From Lachnospiraceae bacterium (GTDB lineage Bacteria > Bacillota_A > Clostridia > Lachnospirales > Lachnospiraceae), in contig JAQUUB010000005.1 of assembly GCA_028694115.1 (NCBI GenBank), forward strand, positions 28,087 through 92,086: a stretch of 64,000 bases of DNA, read 5' to 3'. The notes below the pieces were generated by a model. The model made no database searches. It was given only the letters and a program-made list of their open reading frames with translations, and had not been told where the DNA came from. Positions 26,152 to 34,793 of the stretch are shown here, one piece after another. The translations under genes and the position numbers were made by a program. Position 1 is the first letter of the stretch. Each line of letters begins with the position of its first letter.

Positions 26152-27456
26152 TCATTCATATTCCTTTTGATCAAGTCCAAGTCTCTTGCATATTTTGTCA
26201 ATTTCTGCGTAAACTTCATTTTCATCAAATGTTAGAATTTTCTTGTTTTCCATAGTAATCTGTCCATTGATAATCACAGTTTCTACTTCTGATCCATTGG
26301 CAGAATAGCATAATCCTGCTAAAAGATTATTTCTTGGTGTCAGGGAAGGCGTATTTAAATTTAAGATTGCAAGATCTGCCTTCTTTCCGACTTCTATGGA
26401 ACCAATTTCTTTTTCCAGTCCTAATGCTTTTGCTCCATTTATCGTTGCAATTTTGAAGCCTTCCTTTGCACTTATGCATTGTGGTGTTTTCCCTGTTCCC
26501 TTATGAATTAAGGTCAAGAGACTTAATTCATGAAACATATTTAAGGAATTATTACTTGCTGCACCATCTGTTCCAAGACAAACATTGATTCCTGCATCCA
26601 GCATTTTCTGAATTGGTGCAAAGCCATTTCCAAGCTTCATATTACTAGCTGGATTTGTAACAACACTGACTCCGTTGCGGGCCATAATCTCAATATCCTG
26701 GTCCGTTACCTGTACACAATGGGCTGCTACACAGGGAACGCGGAAGGCTCCTGCTCTTTCTGCAAATTCGATTGGTGTGCATCCTTTCTCTTTTTGAAGA
26801 TTCTCTACTTCTGTTACGCTCTCGGATAAATGAATATGAATTCCTACATTCTGTTTTTTTGCTTCTTCTACAACAATTTTCAAATATTCTTCATCCACTG
26901 TGTAAGGAGCATGTGGTGCAAGACGGAAGGTTAAACGATTGCAGTCTTTTCCATCTTCCATTTCTTCCAGAGCCTCCTGCAGCCTAGAAGAGCCTGCTTC
27001 ATTGGTTCCCTGTCCTACGAGTCCTCTGCCAATGGTTGCTCTCATTCCACTTTCCTTTACTGCCTTTGTGGTCTGATGGATGTGCATCTGCATATCCGAA
27101 AAGCAGGTTGTTCCACAACGCATCATTTCCATGATTGCAAGCTTTGCACCCCAATATGCATCTTCTGGTACTAATTGACCCTCTAATGGATCAATGGTTC
27201 CAAACAGCCAATCCATAAAACTAAGGTCATCAGCAACATTACGAAAGGTCGTCATATAAGAATGTGTGTGTGCATTAATGAGTCCAGGTATTACGAGTTT
27301 ATCTTTTCCATCAATTACTTTATCTACTTGAAAACCATTTGGCTCTGTGCCTATTGCCTGAATGGTTTCTCCTTCTATATAAAGACTTGTCTCCTTTATT
27401 TGATCCTGATCTCCATCTGGTAATACCGTCAAAGCATTTTTAATTACGATTCCCAT
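26152..27456 (-). CDS. mtaD: 5-methylthioadenosine/S-adenosylhomocysteine deaminase
   Basis: Amidohydrolase-superfamily deaminase of 434 residues. Metal ligands are in NAHTHSYMTTFRN (near 60-72), HIHLSES (near 206-212), AAHCVQV (near 240-246) and GTDGAASNN (near 293-301). The family also holds chlorohydrolase-like and guanine-type deaminases, but position beside ahcY fits the MTA/SAH deaminase, which makes SIH or MTI from SAH or MTA. A possible promoter (TTGGGA-17-TAAAAT) lies near 27510-27540 on the minus strand. Confidence 0.88.
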   Translation of the reverse strand: MGIVIKNALTVLPDGDQDQIKETSLYIEGETIQAIGTEPNGFQVDKVIDGKDKLVIPGLINAHTHSYMTTFRNVADDLSFMDWLFGTIDPLEGQLVPEDAYWGAKLAIMEMMRCGTTCFSDMQMHIHQTTKAVKESGMRATIGRGLVGQGTNEAGSSRLQEALEEMEDGKDCNRLTFRLAPHAPYTVDEEYLKIVVEEAKKQNVGIHIHLSESVTEVENLQKEKGCTPIEFAERAGAFRVPCVAAHCVQVTDQDIEIMARNGVSVVTNPASNMKLGNGFAPIQKMLDAGINVCLGTDGAASNNSLNMFHELSLLTLIHKGTGKTPQCISAKEGFKIATINGAKALGLEKEIGSIEVGKKADLAILNLNTPSLTPRNNLLAGLCYSANGSEVETVIINGQITMENKKILTFDENEVYAEIDKICKRLGLDQKEYE

Positions 27457-27584
27457 TATTTTACCTCATTTCTGGCGTGTGAAAGTGCTTTTTCACGCTT
27501 ATTTTCTTTATTTTATCATATCCAGTATTTTTTCCCAAGTTTTTTTATCATATATTGACCTGACCGGAGTGTACAAAATATTTT

Positions 27585-27634
27585 ACGGATAGCAATTATT
27601 ATTTCGTTTCAACAAAATAACTTTTGCTATCCGT
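27585..27634. repeat. 50-bp imperfect palindrome of unknown role
   Basis: ACGGATAGCAA and TTGCTATCCGT are a perfect 11-bp inverted repeat at the ends of a 50-bp element. The inside also pairs (TTATTT with AAATAA), so it can fold almost fully. It lies 97 bp past the HXXEE gene stop and 128 bp before mtaD. No T-tract follows, so it is not a standard terminator. It could be a small dispersed repeat. Confidence 0.5.
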
Positions 27635-27731
27635 ATAGGATGGTTCTTTCTTATATTGTTTCCAAAAAATCTGTAATTAAAGAATTCATTTCTGTTTGGC
27701 TTTTCTTGGTTGGTAATACTTTCAAAACATC

Positions 27732-28271
27732 CTACCTTTCAAGTACCTCTACTATTTTTAATGTGAAATTGTGTAATCGTTCAAAAGTACCAATACATCT
27801 TTTTTTTGCCTTTATTGTTGCAATCATAAATGGTACTGTAAGCGCATAAAGCAAAATAATGTAAAGCGGATGGACAAGTCCTTGTTTCAGAGCGGCAATT
27901 GTAATAATTAGACCACAGATAATGCCAAGTGTTGAAAAAATCACACCGGGCGCATATTTTTTGAATGCAATCGTCCAAAAAATATGTTGAAGCCCATTAA
28001 AGGTCGTGAATACAATAAGAAACAGAATGATTGACGTTGCTATATATTTGTTTGGAACGATATATGCAAGGGCTGTAACAACAAATGCCCATATCGAAAT
28101 AATAAATAACCATATTCTGCAACTCAGCTTTGTACTTTTTGGTGGTGGGTTATAGGTTGAGTGATACCAATCCAGAATGTTCCATTCCTCCATTTCATGA
28201 AGAAAAAATACAAATGGAATCATCCACATCCATGTTGTTACGTTGATTTGAAAAAGAATTTTAACTAACAT
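27732..28271 (-). CDS. HXXEE-domain membrane protein
   Basis: The 179-residue protein has about five hydrophobic segments and the defining motif FFLHEMEEW near 22-30, where HxxEE is embedded in the first span. The HXXEE family is of unknown function; the His/Glu arrangement resembles a membrane-embedded metal site. The gene is divergent from a TetR-type regulator, which probably controls it. The same upstream region holds an ACACTTGTGT palindrome and opposed TGTCACA/TGTGACA sites. Confidence 0.8.
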   Translation of the reverse strand: MLVKILFQINVTTWMWMIPFVFFLHEMEEWNILDWYHSTYNPPPKSTKLSCRIWLFIISIWAFVVTALAYIVPNKYIATSIILFLIVFTTFNGLQHIFWTIAFKKYAPGVIFSTLGIICGLIITIAALKQGLVHPLYIILLYALTVPFMIATIKAKKRCIGTFERLHNFTLKIVEVLER

Positions 28272-28284
28272 TCAATACCTCCTA

Positions 28285-28386
28285 AAAATGTCACACTTGT
28301 GTCTTTTATAGGGATATGATATATTTTAGTTATTAACAAGTCAATAGCTTCAATCTAAGTGCTACATATTTTAGAAAAATGTGACA
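28285..28386. promoter_or_regulatory. divergent control region with TGTCACA/TGTGACA half-sites
   Basis: The region between HXXEE and the TetR gene contains AATGTCACACTTGTGTC, with the inner palindrome ACACTTGTGT. Close to the TetR start is AAAATGTGACAG, which reads TGTCACA in reverse. These are candidate operators for the TetR protein; this is a pattern match only. Confidence 0.4.
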
Positions 28387-28398
28387 GAGGAGGTCTCT

Positions 28399-28971
28399 AT
28401 GAATAAAAGTCAGAATCCCACTGCTGTTCAATCAAAGATTTGGATTATGGATTCCCTTATTTCCATCATGGAAACAAAAGATTTTAAGGAGATTAGTATT
28501 AGTGAAATTTCAGATCGTGCTGGTCTTGTGCGACGTACATTTTATCGCAATTTTAGTTCAAAGGAGGACGTCTTACAATCATATTTCAATTCTCTTGTAG
28601 ATGAATTTGTTCGTAGGATCTCACTTTATAAAACGTTGGATTGTAATGAATCTTTAAGGGAATTATTGAAAATCTGCAAGGAACATAAAGACTTTTTTCA
28701 AGGCTTAAAGCGCAGTAACATGCTTGGATTTATGCTGGAACAGTGGAATCTTGTACTCCCTAAAATTCATGCACAGATGCTAGATAAAATACGCCACTTT
28801 CCACAATCCAAAAGTGAAAAATCCCTTGAGTATCTGCTTGCATTTAATGTAGGTGGAACATTTAATATGGTTATGAAATGGATCCATGAGGATATGGCAA
28901 TATCACCAGATGAACTTGCAGATATTGTTGAGGAATTTTCCGGGGGAAGTCTTATAACAAAAGAAGGATAA
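28399..28971 (+). CDS. TetR/AcrR-family transcriptional regulator
   Basis: The 190-residue protein has an N-terminal TetR helix-turn-helix: ISISEISDRAGLVRRTFYRN with the FSSKEDVL continuation (about 29-57). The all-helical C-terminal part resembles the TetR_C group found in Clostridia and Lactobacilli. The ATG at 28399 has GAGGAGG eight bases upstream; a GTG 18 bp earlier is less likely. It is divergent from the HXXEE membrane protein, its probable target. The ligand is unknown. It converges on the DUF4143 ATPase with a gap of 4 bp. Confidence 0.87.
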   Translation: MNKSQNPTAVQSKIWIMDSLISIMETKDFKEISISEISDRAGLVRRTFYRNFSSKEDVLQSYFNSLVDEFVRRISLYKTLDCNESLRELLKICKEHKDFFQGLKRSNMLGFMLEQWNLVLPKIHAQMLDKIRHFPQSKSEKSLEYLLAFNVGGTFNMVMKWIHEDMAISPDELADIVEEFSGGSLITKEG

Positions 28972-28975
28972 AATC

Positions 28976-30172
28976 TTACTCTTCTAACAAAAAATCAATT
29001 GCATTCTTGTGAATGATTCCATCTCTTGAAAAATCCCATTTATCCATCGAAATTACATATTTAGGAAAATTATCTTCAACAGATGCAAACACACCAAATT
29101 CTCTTTCAATAATTCTATCGTCTGCTAAAAGATATGCAACCTGAAAATATATTTTTTCGTTCATTCTAGTTGCTACAAAATCGACTTCACCATTATCAAT
29201 TTTTCCGATATAAACTTCATAGCCTCGTATAAGCAATTCATTGTATACAACATTCTCTAGTGCAGCACCTAGATTCACATGCGATTCCGTATCCTTCACT
29301 CTTCCCAGTCCCATATCAGTTAAATAATACTTTTCTAGTGTTGCCAATTTCTTTTTCCCCTTCAAGTCATACCTTCCTGCTTTATGCATAATAAATGATG
29401 ATGTTATATAACCGAGGTAATTGTATAAGGTTTCTCTTGATAGCGTTCTATTTTCACTCTCGATAAAATTAGATATAGACTTCGCAGAAAATAATTGTGA
29501 AGGAGTGCTAACTAGATATTCTATAATTCTATTTAGCATATCAACATCCTTAACCCTTGAACGTTGCACAATATCTTTTAGTACAATGGAATTGTATATA
29601 TCAATCAAAAAAGTCTTCGTTTCCTCTTCTGTATTCATACAAAATCTCTGGGGCATTCCTCCCCACTTTAGATAATCATTTAATACCTTCTCATCAATCT
29701 TATCCTTTGTTATTTTTTTTAATATACAAACTTCTCGAAAAGAAAAAGGCATAATATGAAAGCTCACATATCTACCTGATAAAAGAGTAGATAATTCTCC
29801 AGACAGCAATCTGGAGTTTGAGCCTGTCATAAATATACTGACATTGTCTGTAGCTCGAAATGAATTGACCGCTTTTTCAAAATGATCTACATTCTGAATC
29901 TCATCAAAAAACAAATAGTATTTCTTTTTATCCTTGATTCGTTCCATAATATACCGATACAAATCCATTTCATTTTTTATCCTTGAGAAAGCAAGATCTT
30001 CAAAATTAATAAATATGATATGCTCTGCATCTGTTCCGTTTTCTTCAATTTCGCTTACTATTTGTCTCATAATGACAGATTTTCCACATCTTCTTATGCC
30101 AACAATTACCTTTATTAATTCATTATCATAAAATGGTCTGATTTTTTTTAAATACCATTCTCTTTTTATCAT
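28976..30172 (-). CDS. AAA_14/DUF4143 ATPase
   Basis: The 398-residue protein has an N-terminal P-loop ATPase (VGIRRCGKSVIMRQI near 24-38; Walker B YYLFFDEIQNVDHFEKA near 90-106; sensor MTGSNSRLLSGELSTLLSGR near 116-135). A winged-helix region follows. The C-terminal DUF4143 has a nuclease-like fold signature: ENVVYNELLIRGYEVYIGK, then GEVDFVATRMNEKIYFQVAY, matching the E...D/E..Q of PD-(D/E)XK enzymes. Such proteins are common, scattered accessory genes in gut Firmicutes and are often multi-copy. Function is unknown; roles in DNA or toxin-like systems have been suggested only by family. Confidence 0.85.
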   Translation of the reverse strand: MIKREWYLKKIRPFYDNELIKVIVGIRRCGKSVIMRQIVSEIEENGTDAEHIIFINFEDLAFSRIKNEMDLYRYIMERIKDKKKYYLFFDEIQNVDHFEKAVNSFRATDNVSIFMTGSNSRLLSGELSTLLSGRYVSFHIMPFSFREVCILKKITKDKIDEKVLNDYLKWGGMPQRFCMNTEEETKTFLIDIYNSIVLKDIVQRSRVKDVDMLNRIIEYLVSTPSQLFSAKSISNFIESENRTLSRETLYNYLGYITSSFIMHKAGRYDLKGKKKLATLEKYYLTDMGLGRVKDTESHVNLGAALENVVYNELLIRGYEVYIGKIDNGEVDFVATRMNEKIYFQVAYLLADDRIIEREFGVFASVEDNFPKYVISMDKWDFSRDGIIHKNAIDFLLEE

Positions 30173-30284
30173 AATCTCACCTCTTAAATATTTGTATGGT
30201 TATAGTTTACCATTATTATTATTTTTGTCAATTCGTTCGATGTATCGTACTTAAAATTGTTTTGTGATAAAATACTAATATAAA

Positions 30285-30311
30285 AACGGGACCGCCCTCA
30301 GCAGTCCCGTT
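30285..30311 (-). terminator. terminator after the XRE gene
   Basis: AACGGGAC / GTCCCGTT, an 8-bp stem with an 11-nt loop. On the minus strand it is followed by TTTTT, 22 bp past the XRE-gene stop. Confidence 0.85.
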
Positions 30312-30332
30312 AACTTTATTGATACAATCCAA

Positions 30333-31160
30333 TTATTCCTCTTTTTTATCCCACTCATATTCCTTATAGCTCTTATCATAGTCATAATTGCACTTTTCGT
30401 ATTTCGGTCCTGCAATTAAGGATACAAACCAGTAATAAACAGGAACAGTTAAAAATACCACCCATCCCGGATGCCACATACCCCTGAATAATCCTAAACA
30501 TAAGAATGCAAGTACAGCTACGACTGGATAGGCAAAGCGATAGGGGTCTTTATGGTGAATCGCAGATACAATGGATTCATAAATTGGTACTGCAAAAAAA
30601 ATCAACCAATAGGGATGGAAGGTTCCCTTCGTAAACCATAGGCAGATAAATAATGAAAAGGTTAAAATAGCCATTGGGAAATGTTTGAACATATAATAGG
30701 TCCTATGCTGCTTCCAGTCATCATGATAGTCTTTCCCATTTACAAAGATATGGTCTTTATCAATATGTACATGATCCTTATGGTCTTCGACATGGATCCC
30801 TTTCCAGCCAACATGTACATTACTTCCATCTTTTTCCACTACATGGATGCCATCTAATCCTACATGAACATATTCTTTACATTTCTTTTCTTCTGCTTGG
30901 TTCTCCTCTTTATTAGAAGCTTTTGTTTCCTCTTCCATATTAGGAGATGGAATTTCATCCTCTGTTGCCAGTAATTCATCTAAAGACACTCCATACAGTC
31001 TTGCTAATAGAATTAAATTATCGGTATCAGGTGAGGCTTCCGCGCGTTCCCATTTGCTAACAGCCTGACGACTTAGTCCTAATTCATCTGCTAAGCTTTG
31101 CTGTGAATAATTATTTTCTTTTCTTAATTGTACTAATCGATTTGCGATTTCAATATTCAT
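30333..31160 (-). CDS. XRE-family regulator with HV-rich repeat and membrane segments
   Basis: The 275-residue protein starts with an XRE/Cro helix-turn-helix (RLVQLRKENNYSQQSLADELG, SRQAVSKWERAEASPD; about 6-60). A charged spacer and then a short-period His/Val/Asp-rich stretch follow (about 88-140), with GIHV, VHVGWKGIHV and DHVHIDKDHIFV. The last 115 residues hold four to five hydrophobic segments (FPMAILTFSLFICLWF, YWLIFFAVPIYE and others), so the regulator is probably membrane-anchored. The ATG at 31160 fits the AGAGG site; an ATG 6 bp earlier is too close. Two palindromes upstream suggest autoregulation. Confidence 0.8.
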   Translation of the reverse strand: MNIEIANRLVQLRKENNYSQQSLADELGLSRQAVSKWERAEASPDTDNLILLARLYGVSLDELLATEDEIPSPNMEEETKASNKEENQAEEKKCKEYVHVGLDGIHVVEKDGSNVHVGWKGIHVEDHKDHVHIDKDHIFVNGKDYHDDWKQHRTYYMFKHFPMAILTFSLFICLWFTKGTFHPYWLIFFAVPIYESIVSAIHHKDPYRFAYPVVAVLAFLCLGLFRGMWHPGWVVFLTVPVYYWFVSLIAGPKYEKCNYDYDKSYKEYEWDKKEE

Positions 31161-31256
31161 ATCCATTTCCTCTTTCCATTTCTGTTATCCCTAACGGTTA
31201 TCCTTAGCATTGTTACCTTGCTAGGAATCTGGGTTCATTATAGGAAATTCCTCCGT

Positions 31257-31306
31257 GGTTGCACAACCAATTTTGCTTTTCATCCCCGCAACTTTTGGTT
31301 GCAACC
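31257..31306 (-). promoter_or_regulatory. paired GGTTG...CAACC palindromes
   Basis: GGTTGCACAACC (31257-31268) and GGTTGCAACC (31297-31306) lie 39 bp apart centre to centre, with an extra GCAACT half-site at 31288-31293. They sit about 95-145 bp upstream of the XRE gene start and downstream of the dehydrogenase stop. They are candidate operators for the XRE protein. Confidence 0.5.
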
Positions 31307-31312
31307 CAGTAT

Positions 31313-32275
31313 TTATGCGGGTTCTACGACTCCTCTTTTTTCACCCTTTAAATACGCCTCTGCATTTTTATAAACCTCAGCAACCAATCGTTCCCTTGCT
31401 TCTGTACTTGCCCAGGCCATATGTGGGGTAATCATAAGCTTCTTACTATCGTGGATTCTTCCAAGCGGATTATCTTTTGTAATAGGTTCTTTTCCTAATA
31501 CATCGATTCCAGCTCCTGCAATTTCACCTTCGATTAGTGCATCTGCTAAATCTCTGTCATTTACGATTGGTCCACGACCCACATTAATTAAATAAGCGCT
31601 TTTCTTCATTTTAGAAAATGCATCTTTTTGAAAGAGATCTCTTGTATACTCATTGAGGGGAGCATGAATGGATATGATATCCGATTGTTCACACAATTCA
31701 TCAAAATTCACTTGCGTATAAGGCACATCATAAGATCTTCCTGATGCGGAATAATAAATTACGTTTACTCCAAATGCGGTAGCAATCTTTGCTACCGTTC
31801 GACCAATTTCACCAAGACCAACAATTCCCCATGTTTTACCTTCTAACTCAAAAAATGCTTCATCAAAATTAGAGAATCTAGGCTGATTTGCATACGTTCC
31901 TGATTTCACATATTGATCATAGTAACTCATTTTCTCCATTACATAAAATAAAAGGGCAAATGTATGCTGGGCTACCGCTGCGGTTGAGTATCCTTTTACA
32001 TTCGTAACTACGATTCCTCTGGATTTACAATATGTTAAATCAACATTATCCGTTCCCGTTGCTGTTACACATATTAATTTCAAATGATCTGCTTCTCTTA
32101 GGATTTCTTCCTTCATCTGTACCTTATTCACAATCACAATATCTGCATCCTTGATTTTTTCTGCACTATCCTCGTTTACAGATACCGGATATTGAATAAA
32201 GGTTCCTAGCTTTTCAAAACAAGATACATCAATGTCAGTGCCTAAACTATTTCTTTCAAGCATTACAATTTTCAT
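31313..32275 (-). CDS. D-isomer 2-hydroxyacid dehydrogenase family protein
   Basis: NAD(P)-dependent oxidoreductase of 320 residues in the D-lactate/glycerate/phosphoglycerate dehydrogenase family. The nucleotide-binding motif is GLGEIGRTVAKIATAFG near 148-164. Catalytic Arg lies in INVGRGPIVND near 230, Glu in GAGIDVLGKEPI near 258 and His in MITPHMAWAS near 287. The substrate cannot be read from sequence; hydroxypyruvate/glycerate is one option. The inner ATG (32275) has GGAGA at proper distance. Confidence 0.9.
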   Translation of the reverse strand: MKIVMLERNSLGTDIDVSCFEKLGTFIQYPVSVNEDSAEKIKDADIVIVNKVQMKEEILREADHLKLICVTATGTDNVDLTYCKSRGIVVTNVKGYSTAAVAQHTFALLFYVMEKMSYYDQYVKSGTYANQPRFSNFDEAFFELEGKTWGIVGLGEIGRTVAKIATAFGVNVIYYSASGRSYDVPYTQVNFDELCEQSDIISIHAPLNEYTRDLFQKDAFSKMKKSAYLINVGRGPIVNDRDLADALIEGEIAGAGIDVLGKEPITKDNPLGRIHDSKKLMITPHMAWASTEARERLVAEVYKNAEAYLKGEKRGVVEPA

Positions 32276-32321
32276 AATCATTCTCCATTCTACTACATTT
32301 GTTTTAGATAACTTTTAAATA

Positions 32322-32347
32322 AGGGCCGCAGCAACTGCTACAGCCCT
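32322..32347 (-). terminator. terminator after pgi
   Basis: AGGGC...GCCCT closes a hairpin with an inner GCAG/CTGC stem. It sits 16 bp past the pgi stop and is followed on the minus strand by TTATTT. Confidence 0.7.
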
Positions 32348-32363
32348 CTCATTTCTCTAAAAA

Positions 32364-33713
32364 TTATAGTCTTTTCAATAATAGCTCTCTTTGTTCTTCA
32401 TATCCTGGTTTTCCAAGTAATGCAAACATATTTTTCTTGTAGCTTTCTACACCTGGCTGATTGAAAGGATTTACTCCTAATAGATATCCACTTACACCAC
32501 ATGCGAATTCAAAGAAGTAGAATAACTGTCCTAAATAAAATTCGTTTGATTCTGGAATTGTAACCACGGTATTTGGTACATTGCCATCTGTATGAGCAAG
32601 AATGGTTCCATTCATCGCACTTTTATTTACAAAATCTACAGATTTTCCTGCTAAATAATTTAGTCCATCAAGATCTACTGGTTCTTCCTTTAAAATAATC
32701 TCATCTCTTGACTTTTCAAGGTTGATGACTGTCTCAAACATGATCCTGCAACCATCCTGAATAAATTGTCCCATGGAATGTAAATCGGTTGTTAAATCAA
32801 CACTTGCTGGGAGAATCCCTCTCTGGTCTTTTCCTTCGCTTTCTCCATAAAGTTGTTTCCACCATTCGGATACATAATGAATACTTGGTTCATAGTTTGC
32901 GAGAATTTCGACTGTTTTTCCTTTTTTTAGAAGAATATTTCTAATTGCCGCATATTTTAATGCATCATTTTCTTCATATGGAGTTTCTAAAGCAGCTGTC
33001 CTACCACTTCTAGCACCTTCCATTAATTTGTCAATATCTGCTCCACTTACTGCAATTGGTAATAAGCCTACCGCTGTTAATACGGAGAAACGTCCTCCAA
33101 CATCATCTGGAACTACAAATGTTTCATATCCCTCTTCTGTCGCAAGGTTTTTAAGTGCTCCTCTTGATTTATCTGTGGTTGCATAGATTCTTTTAGCAGC
33201 CTCTGCCTTTCCATATTTCTTCTCAAGCATTTCTTTGAATACACGGAATGCAATTGCTGGTTCTGTTGTAGTACCAGATTTTGAAATCATGTTAATGGAA
33301 AAATCGCGATCACCAACAACATCTATTAAATTTTTGATATAAGTAGAACTGATGCTATTTCCAACAAAATAAATCTCAGGTGTTTTTCTGATTTCTTTAG
33401 ACACTTTGTTATAGAAGCTGTGTCTTAAAAATTCAATCGCTGCTCTCGCACCTAAATAGGATCCTCCGATACCAATCACTAGTAAAACTTCAGACTCATT
33501 TTTAATCTTATCAGCAGCTTTTTTGATTCTATCAAATTCCTCTTTATCATAATCCACTGGGAGATCAATCCATCCTAAAAAATCATTACCTGCACCTTTT
33601 CTTGAAACTAATAATTCTTTTGCATCCATTACCTGATTCTTAAAGTTTTTTACTTCCTCTTCATTAATAAAGGATGCTGCTTTAGAATAATCAAAAGTTA
33701 CTTTATTGCTCAT
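32364..33713 (-). CDS. pgi: glucose-6-phosphate isomerase
   Basis: Interconverts glucose-6-phosphate and fructose-6-phosphate in glycolysis. The 449-residue protein has the SIS-fold sugar-phosphate site ([20 protein letters not shown] near 80-99; [15 protein letters not shown] near 144-158), the [12 protein letters not shown] motif, the catalytic Glu region near GQFIQDG, and the C-terminal [14 protein letters not shown] motif. Length is that of the Firmicutes short form. It stands alone, with a terminator behind. Confidence 0.96.
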   Translation of the reverse strand: MSNKVTFDYSKAASFINEEEVKNFKNQVMDAKELLVSRKGAGNDFLGWIDLPVDYDKEEFDRIKKAADKIKNESEVLLVIGIGGSYLGARAAIEFLRHSFYNKVSKEIRKTPEIYFVGNSISSTYIKNLIDVVGDRDFSINMISKSGTTTEPAIAFRVFKEMLEKKYGKAEAAKRIYATTDKSRGALKNLATEEGYETFVVPDDVGGRFSVLTAVGLLPIAVSGADIDKLMEGARSGRTAALETPYEENDALKYAAIRNILLKKGKTVEILANYEPSIHYVSEWWKQLYGESEGKDQRGILPASVDLTTDLHSMGQFIQDGCRIMFETVINLEKSRDEIILKEEPVDLDGLNYLAGKSVDFVNKSAMNGTILAHTDGNVPNTVVTIPESNEFYLGQLFYFFEFACGVSGYLLGVNPFNQPGVESYKKNMFALLGKPGYEEQRELLLKRL

Positions 33714-33795
33714 GTCTTTACACTCCTTTTTCTTATAAGTACCTATCTGTTACATTTTAACAAAAGAAAACGTTTTTATCAACACTCTCTCACAT

Positions 33796-34392
33796 TTAGA
33801 CAATAAATTTTTCCACTTTGTATAAGGGAGTTTCTAGCATTTCTCTTTCTTCTACGCTTAATGAACCCATTGTTCGGATACTTTCCTGACCTAAATGATT
33901 GATCAATGTATTCTGTAAATAGTCAATCATGTTTGTCTTAACAATTTCTTTTTTATGAGAGATATTAATTCCTTTTTTAATGATATAGTAAATTAACACT
34001 CCTACCAAATCAAACGATAAGTAGGTAAAAATAAATCGAATGCCTAAGTTATAATTAAAATCACTAATGCTTCCTATTGCTGTTAAAACAAAAGCAACCT
34101 CTAATAATATGGCAGGCACCTGCTCTAATAAAAATATATTTAATCCACAAAATTTGAATTTGTAAAAATATTTATCCACAAATACCGAAATATTATTCAC
34201 TCCGCAATTTAATTTGTAGTAATTTTCAAATTTTAATTTTATTTGAATCAAATTCTTGTTTTTTATGTAAGTCATATTTTCAGTTTCTTTAATCAGCAAA
34301 TTATAAAATACTTCCTGTATGAATTGAGTTAAAATTCCTAACAATAAAAAAATAAAGATAACATATATTAAAACCTCTTGGAATAAATACAT
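33796..34392 (-). CDS. membrane protein of unknown function
   Basis: The 198-residue protein has one strong transmembrane segment at the N-terminus (YVIFIFLLLGILTQFI, about 10-25) and two more near 85-150 (LLEVAFVLTAIG and FDLVGVLIYYII). A soluble Lys/Asn-rich stretch lies between. The C-terminal 50 residues are amphipathic and charged (KKEIVKTNMIDYLQNTL...). A GGGAGGG site precedes the ATG closely. I do not recognise a family. It lies between pgi and the TSCPD gene and is transcribed like pgi. Confidence 0.7.
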   Translation of the reverse strand: MYLFQEVLIYVIFIFLLLGILTQFIQEVFYNLLIKETENMTYIKNKNLIQIKLKFENYYKLNCGVNNISVFVDKYFYKFKFCGLNIFLLEQVPAILLEVAFVLTAIGSISDFNYNLGIRFIFTYLSFDLVGVLIYYIIKKGINISHKKEIVKTNMIDYLQNTLINHLGQESIRTMGSLSVEEREMLETPLYKVEKFIV

Positions 34393-34541
34393 AAAAAGCC
34401 CTCCCTTTATTTACATATTTTACCAAATAATATTGCAATTCTCTAGGGTAATCGTTCCACAAAATATATGGATATATGACAGCATCTCTGCTATAATTAC
34501 AATTAATTATTAAATATTAATTTTTTTAAGGAGGCCTCCTC

Positions 34542-34793
34542 ATGAAATATGTTCCAAAAGGTGTTTGCTCAACACTTATTACGATTGAAGTTGAAGGAAC
34601 GACCATCAAATCTGTTAAATTCACCGGAGGCTGTAATGGGAATCAGCAAGGTATCAGCAATTTAGTTGCTGGAATGGAAATTGATGATGTAATTGAAAAA
34701 ATGGAAGGTATTAAATGTGGTTTTCGATCTACTTCCTGTCCTGATCAATTAGCAAAAGCATTAAAAGAGTTAAAGGCAGGTACTTCATTATGA
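34542..34793 (+). CDS. TSCPD-domain protein (TIGR03905 type)
   Basis: Small protein of 83 residues with the signature TSCPDQLAKAL near 66-76, the GGCNGN turn near 29-34, and a conserved Cys at CSTLI. TSCPD domains also occur at the C-terminus of class II ribonucleotide reductases and in stand-alone redox-like proteins; its role here is unknown. It overlaps the murG start by 4 bp, so both should be co-translated. RBS GGAGG lies just upstream. Confidence 0.87.
   Translation: MKYVPKGVCSTLITIEVEGTTIKSVKFTGGCNGNQQGISNLVAGMEIDDVIEKMEGIKCGFRSTSCPDQLAKALKELKAGTSL

Noticed and set aside
28976..30172. DUF4143 ATPase with HXXEE/TetR as a defence system
   Set aside because: The ATPase converges on the TetR gene and is not co-transcribed with it; no second defence component is present.
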